From Anaerolineaceae bacterium UBA5838 (lineage in GTDB: Bacteria > Chloroflexota > Anaerolineae > Anaerolineales > Anaerolineaceae), in contig DJGU01000058.1 of NCBI GenBank assembly GCA_002432795.1, positions 59,102 to 74,967 on the forward strand: a stretch of DNA of 15,866 nt. Direction: 5' to 3'. The notes below the pieces were generated by a model. That model was given only the letters and a program-made list of their open reading frames with translations, did not search any database and was not told the DNA's origin. Positions 13,179-15,866 of this stretch are shown here, piece after piece. Numbering within the stretch: the stretch's first letter is position 1; each line of letters starts with the position of its first letter. The position numbers and the translations under genes are program-made.

Positions 13179-14216
13179 ATGAACATCTTATCATCAAAGC
13201 CCATAGAGGGCAACATTTTTCGCAAGCCGGAACTAAACTGGGGGATTCTCGGAACAGCCAGGATCGCGGAAAAAGCAGTTATCCCAGCTCTGTTGAGCAT
13301 GAAACATATGCCGGTTATTTCAGTTGCCAGCCGCGATCTTACCCGCGCGCAGGAATTCGCCGCGCCCTTCGAGATCCCTCGCGCGTATGGTAATTACGAT
13401 GACCTGCTTTCCGACAGTAGTGTCCAGGCTGTGTATATCCCGCTTCCAAACAGCGAGCACGCTCCCTGGGCGATCAAGGCGATGCAAGCCGGCAAACATG
13501 TCTTGGTGGAAAAGCCTTTTGCCCTCACCGCGGATGAAGCCCAGCTGATGGTCAGCACCGCCCTTGAGAATTCCGTTGTGCTGATGGAAGGCTTTATGTA
13601 TCGCTACAGCGAGCGCTTTGAGAAGATCCATGAGATTGTACGATCCGGCAAGATTGGCAAAATTCGGCTTATTCAGTCAAGTTTCACATTTACGCTCAGC
13701 AACCCGGATGATATCCGTCTTGCGCCAGAACTTGGAGGTGGAGCCTTATACGACTTGGGCTGTTACTGTATCAATATCCAGCGATTGCTGGTTGGGCGGG
13801 AACCAAACAAAGTGCAAGCAATTTGCCAGATGAGCAAATCGGATGTGGATCTTCAGACGGTGGCCACACTCGATTTTGGAGACCAGGCGTACGGGCAGTT
13901 CATGGTTTCATTTAACGCTGACAGCTCTCAATTCCTGCGCGTAGTCGGCTCTGCTGGTACAATCCACATCGAATATCCCTTCAATCCCCATGGTGAAGAC
14001 ACCAGCGCCTGGTTGAATGTGGCTGGAAAAGAAAGTAAGCGTATTAATTTCCGCTCGGAAAATAGCTACAAACGCATAGTGGAGCATTTCTACAATGTAG
14101 CTGTCAGCAAAGATGTGCCAAAATTCCCGCTTTCTGACGCCATCAACAACATGGTAGTTATTGACTCCTTATTCCAGTCCGCCGTAGATAATGGGCGGTT
14201 GGTAAATATTAAGTAA
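13179..14216 (+). CDS. Gfo/Idh/MocA-family NAD(P)-dependent oxidoreductase
   Basis: The 345-residue protein has a Rossmann start WGILGTARIAEKAVIPAL (about 21-38), the hallmark catalytic EKPFAL (111-116, Lys112), and GGGALYDLGCYCINIQRLL near 187-205 in the C-terminal alpha/beta domain. The YDLGCYCIN form is typical of the dihydrodiol / D-xylose dehydrogenase branch. Members oxidise or reduce sugars, inositols or related polyols in the cytosol with NAD(P). The substrate here is not known. The ATG is preceded by GAGG at 13171-13174. A DUF1622 gene starts 20 bases after its stop, so cotranscription is likely. Confidence 0.92.
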   Translation: MNILSSKPIEGNIFRKPELNWGILGTARIAEKAVIPALLSMKHMPVISVASRDLTRAQEFAAPFEIPRAYGNYDDLLSDSSVQAVYIPLPNSEHAPWAIKAMQAGKHVLVEKPFALTADEAQLMVSTALENSVVLMEGFMYRYSERFEKIHEIVRSGKIGKIRLIQSSFTFTLSNPDDIRLAPELGGGALYDLGCYCINIQRLLVGREPNKVQAICQMSKSDVDLQTVATLDFGDQAYGQFMVSFNADSSQFLRVVGSAGTIHIEYPFNPHGEDTSAWLNVAGKESKRINFRSENSYKRIVEHFYNVAVSKDVPKFPLSDAINNMVVIDSLFQSAVDNGRLVNIK

Positions 14217-14236
14217 AAAAAACGGAGAAGAAAACT

Positions 14237-14797
14237 ATGACAGAAAGCGACCATAATTCCAGCGGGGTCACTGGAACCTCCGCCACGACTTTGAGCAGGA
14301 TTGTCCTGCCGGCAATCTTAATAGTTGCTGTTATCATCGTTCTTTACATCGCCAAGGATTCAACTTATTCGGCTCCAGTATCGGACCATCGCTCGGTGAT
14401 CGAAACAGTAGTCGACTATGCTAAATTGGGCTGTGAGGCAGCTTCGGTCATTGTGATTGTCACTTCCGCGATCCATGGGCTGATCTCTTATATTAAACGC
14501 TTATTTAGTCGTGATTTTCTGGATCAAATCCGATCTTCTGAGAGCATTCGTCTGCGTATGGGTCACCGCTTGAGTCTTGCATTGGAATTCGCGATGGCTT
14601 CCGACATCTTAAGTTTAACGATTTCTCCCCGTTTCAATGAGCTCTTGTCCCTTTTTATCATCATCCTGCTGCGTGTTTTGATCACGATATTCCTTGAATA
14701 TGATATCGAGGTTTCTGAGCACTTCCGGATGGTTCCCGTAAAAGACGGGGTCATCATGCATCCCGACTGTAATCCCCAGAAAGAAGATAAGGAATAA
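14237..14797 (+). CDS. DUF1622 family membrane protein
   Basis: The 186-residue protein has a hydrophobic segment at about 23-42, a second at about 65-83, and a third at about 131-151. The middle carries the DUF1622 pattern: SIRLRMGHRLSLALEFAMASDILSLTISP. The function of this family is not known. GGAG at 14224-14227 lies 9 bases before the ATG. The gene follows the oxidoreductase closely and is ended by a strong terminator. The N-terminus is polar and Ser/Thr-rich, longer than the short start I would expect for this family. Confidence 0.85.
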   Translation: MTESDHNSSGVTGTSATTLSRIVLPAILIVAVIIVLYIAKDSTYSAPVSDHRSVIETVVDYAKLGCEAASVIVIVTSAIHGLISYIKRLFSRDFLDQIRSSESIRLRMGHRLSLALEFAMASDILSLTISPRFNELLSLFIIILLRVLITIFLEYDIEVSEHFRMVPVKDGVIMHPDCNPQKEDKE

Positions 14798-14813
14798 TTC
14801 TTGAAAGTAAATT

Positions 14814-14846
14814 AAAAAAACGGATGCGGTTGCCGCATCCGTTTTT
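14814..14846. terminator. Bidirectional intrinsic terminator between DUF1622 and LysM genes
   Basis: CGGATGCGG (14821-14829) pairs with CCGCATCCG (14833-14841) around a 3-base loop. Seven A precede the stem and five T follow it, so both convergent genes can end here. Confidence 0.93.
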
Positions 14847-14861
14847 GATTCCTGTGTCGGA

Positions 14862-15614
14862 TCAGGGTGTGGGGGAGGGGGTCATCGTCCGCGTGGCAGT
14901 CGCTGAGGGTATGGGCGTGGCAATGTTGACCGGCACCTTGAGCAGTTCCCCGATGAACAGCGGTGTCGTGTCACTCAACAGTGGAGTGATACCATTAGCT
15001 GTGCGATAGCGATTGGTTTCAGCAATGATCCGTTCAGGAGTCGAGCGGAAGAATAGGGCAACCGAATCAAGCGTGGCACCTGCTTCGACTAAGTAGTCAA
15101 CAACTGTGCCCGGGCGAATATCGGTTGGAACCGCTGTGGAGGTGGGCATGCGCTGCCAGGGGGCAGGTACCTTGACGATATCACCAGCTTTAATGTAACA
15201 ATTCCCGCCAGTAACATAATCCGGGTTGATCGATAAAAACACTTCCAGGTCCGCCCCAAATTTTTCGGCGATCTGCGCGCAGTAATAATCTTCTTCCTGA
15301 ACCACGTAATCAAAAGGTCCGTCCAGGGTAGGGGTAAGCGAAGGGGTCGGCGTTTCGGTAATAGTCGGGGTGATAGTGGCAGTATTGGTTGGGGTGACCG
15401 GGGTTGGGGTCAGGGTCAAGGTGGGGGTGGGGGTGTCGGTTGCGAAGAGCTGCAGTCCGCTGCCACCAAGATTACCAGTTGCCCATAAAGCCAGCATCAC
15501 CAGTCCGGCGATGATCAGAACAGCGACAAGGACCAGCAGCAATGCTTTGCCGGTGTTTTTGCGCGATTTCTTTCGATAAGAAGAGAGCAAACTTTGAGAT
15601 TTTTTCTTTGCCAT
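14862..15614 (-). CDS. Membrane-anchored protein with two LysM domains
   Basis: The 250-residue protein has a basic cytoplasmic start (1-23, many Lys and Arg), one membrane segment (about 24-46), a Thr/Pro-rich linker (about 59-97), and two LysM-like domains (about 101-150 and 172-228). It ends in a short Thr/Pro tail. LysM domains bind N-acetylglucosamine polymers such as peptidoglycan, so the protein probably tethers the membrane to the cell surface. The first LysM has a Cys pair (Cys112 and Cys139) that could form a disulfide. There is no catalytic domain. The AAGGAAGG ribosome site lies at 15626-15633, about 11 bases from the ATG. The linker makes the plus strand G-rich at about 15325-15440. 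Confidence 0.88.
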   Translation of the reverse strand: MAKKKSQSLLSSYRKKSRKNTGKALLLVLVAVLIIAGLVMLALWATGNLGGSGLQLFATDTPTPTLTLTPTPVTPTNTATITPTITETPTPSLTPTLDGPFDYVVQEEDYYCAQIAEKFGADLEVFLSINPDYVTGGNCYIKAGDIVKVPAPWQRMPTSTAVPTDIRPGTVVDYLVEAGATLDSVALFFRSTPERIIAETNRYRTANGITPLLSDTTPLFIGELLKVPVNIATPIPSATATRTMTPSPTP

Positions 15615-15630
15615 GTTTTGTAATTCCTTC

Positions 15631-15648
15631 CTTTGTTGAGTAACAAAG
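15631..15648 (-). promoter_or_regulatory. Hairpin in the LysM leader overlapping the ribosome site
   Basis: CTTTGTT (15631-15637) and AACAAAG (15642-15648) pair over 7 bases with a 4-base loop. In the minus-strand leader this stem touches the AAGGAAGG ribosome site. It could modulate translation, but this rests on sequence alone. Confidence 0.35.
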
Positions 15649-15661
15649 TTCGATTAATAGC

Positions 15662-15691
15662 ATATTAAACGGTTCAACCCGCTTTTGTCAA
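15662..15691 (-). promoter_or_regulatory. Promoter of the LysM gene
   Basis: On the minus strand a perfect TTGACA (15686-15691) is followed after 18 bases by TAATAT (15662-15667). Transcription would start near 15655, giving a leader of about 40 bases. Confidence 0.65.
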
Positions 15692-15730
15692 GTATACCAT
15701 TTTGAGGGTGTTGAAAAAAGAGGAGATTAG

Positions 15731-15838
15731 GTGAAAATGCCTGCTCATAAGCTGGAATTTCATCGAAAACAATGGCAATCATGCCTCAGGGCTGTTCATA
15801 ATTCACCTTATTTTGGTTCTTTTTTACTTACCTTTTGA
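15731..15838 (+). CDS. Possible 35-codon small ORF
   Basis: GTG at 15731 opens a 35-codon frame ending in TGA 15836-15838, with GGAG (15722-15725) 5 bases upstream. An internal ATG follows at 15737. The product starts basic and polar and ends with aromatic and hydrophobic residues (PYFGSFLLTF). I recognise no family. The only support is the ribosome site. The rest of 15692-15866 shows nothing else. Confidence 0.3.
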   Translation: MKMPAHKLEFHRKQWQSCLRAVHNSPYFGSFLLTF

Positions 15839-15866
15839 CCACCACCGACAATACACCCTGGGTTAA

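Overview
The window is about 15.9 kb of bacterial chromosome with moderate GC content. It carries housekeeping and sensory genes, a small transposase-related locus, and no phage, plasmid or CRISPR signature. The style suggests a Chloroflexota bacterium, probably Anaerolineae-like. The clues are Thr/Pro-rich linkers after a signal anchor or lipobox, a LysM protein with a single N-terminal membrane anchor, an amino-acid permease fused to UspA domains, and a YgeY-like M20 hydrolase. This assignment is inference from protein style, not from a marker gene.

Layout, left to right. A truncated HAD phosphatase and a membrane-anchored M20 peptidase form a minus-strand pair (1-2273). Divergent from them is an OmpR-type response regulator with its histidine kinase, overlapping by 4 bases (2431-4526). 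A perfect 28-bp palindrome separates the kinase from a convergent APC permease with two C-terminal UspA-like domains (4612-6840). A DUF2807 lipoprotein (7073-7831) then converges on a HIT-family Ap4A phosphorylase-like gene (7863-8354). Next is a RAYT (REP-associated tyrosine transposase, 8506-9084) with two REP doublets, one across its stop codon and one inside its reading frame. An orphan TetR regulator with a near-consensus promoter and operator (9262-10011) converges on a divergent 6-phosphofructokinase-family gene (10082-11203). Then come a 71-residue acidic protein, tRNA-Phe(GAA), a YgeY-like M20 hydrolase, a Gfo/Idh/MocA oxidoreductase followed by a DUF1622 membrane protein, and a LysM protein. 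The last 250 bases hold the LysM promoter and a possible 35-codon ORF.

The genes do not form one pathway. Local units are the M20-HAD pair, the two-component system, the oxidoreductase-DUF1622 pair, and the RAYT with its REP elements. Two signals stand out. First, the REP elements share a GTAG foot, a conserved loop and stems that differ by compensatory base changes. They occur as two 71-72 bp doublets lying in the transposase gene, plus a lone symmetric relative 4 kb away. Second, the phosphofructokinase-like protein keeps the fold motifs but has changed residues in the ATP/Mg, catalytic and fructose-6-phosphate sites, so its substrate or activity is in doubt. Several genes also carry a -10-like box only 6-9 bases before the start codon, which suggests leaderless or near-leaderless transcripts.
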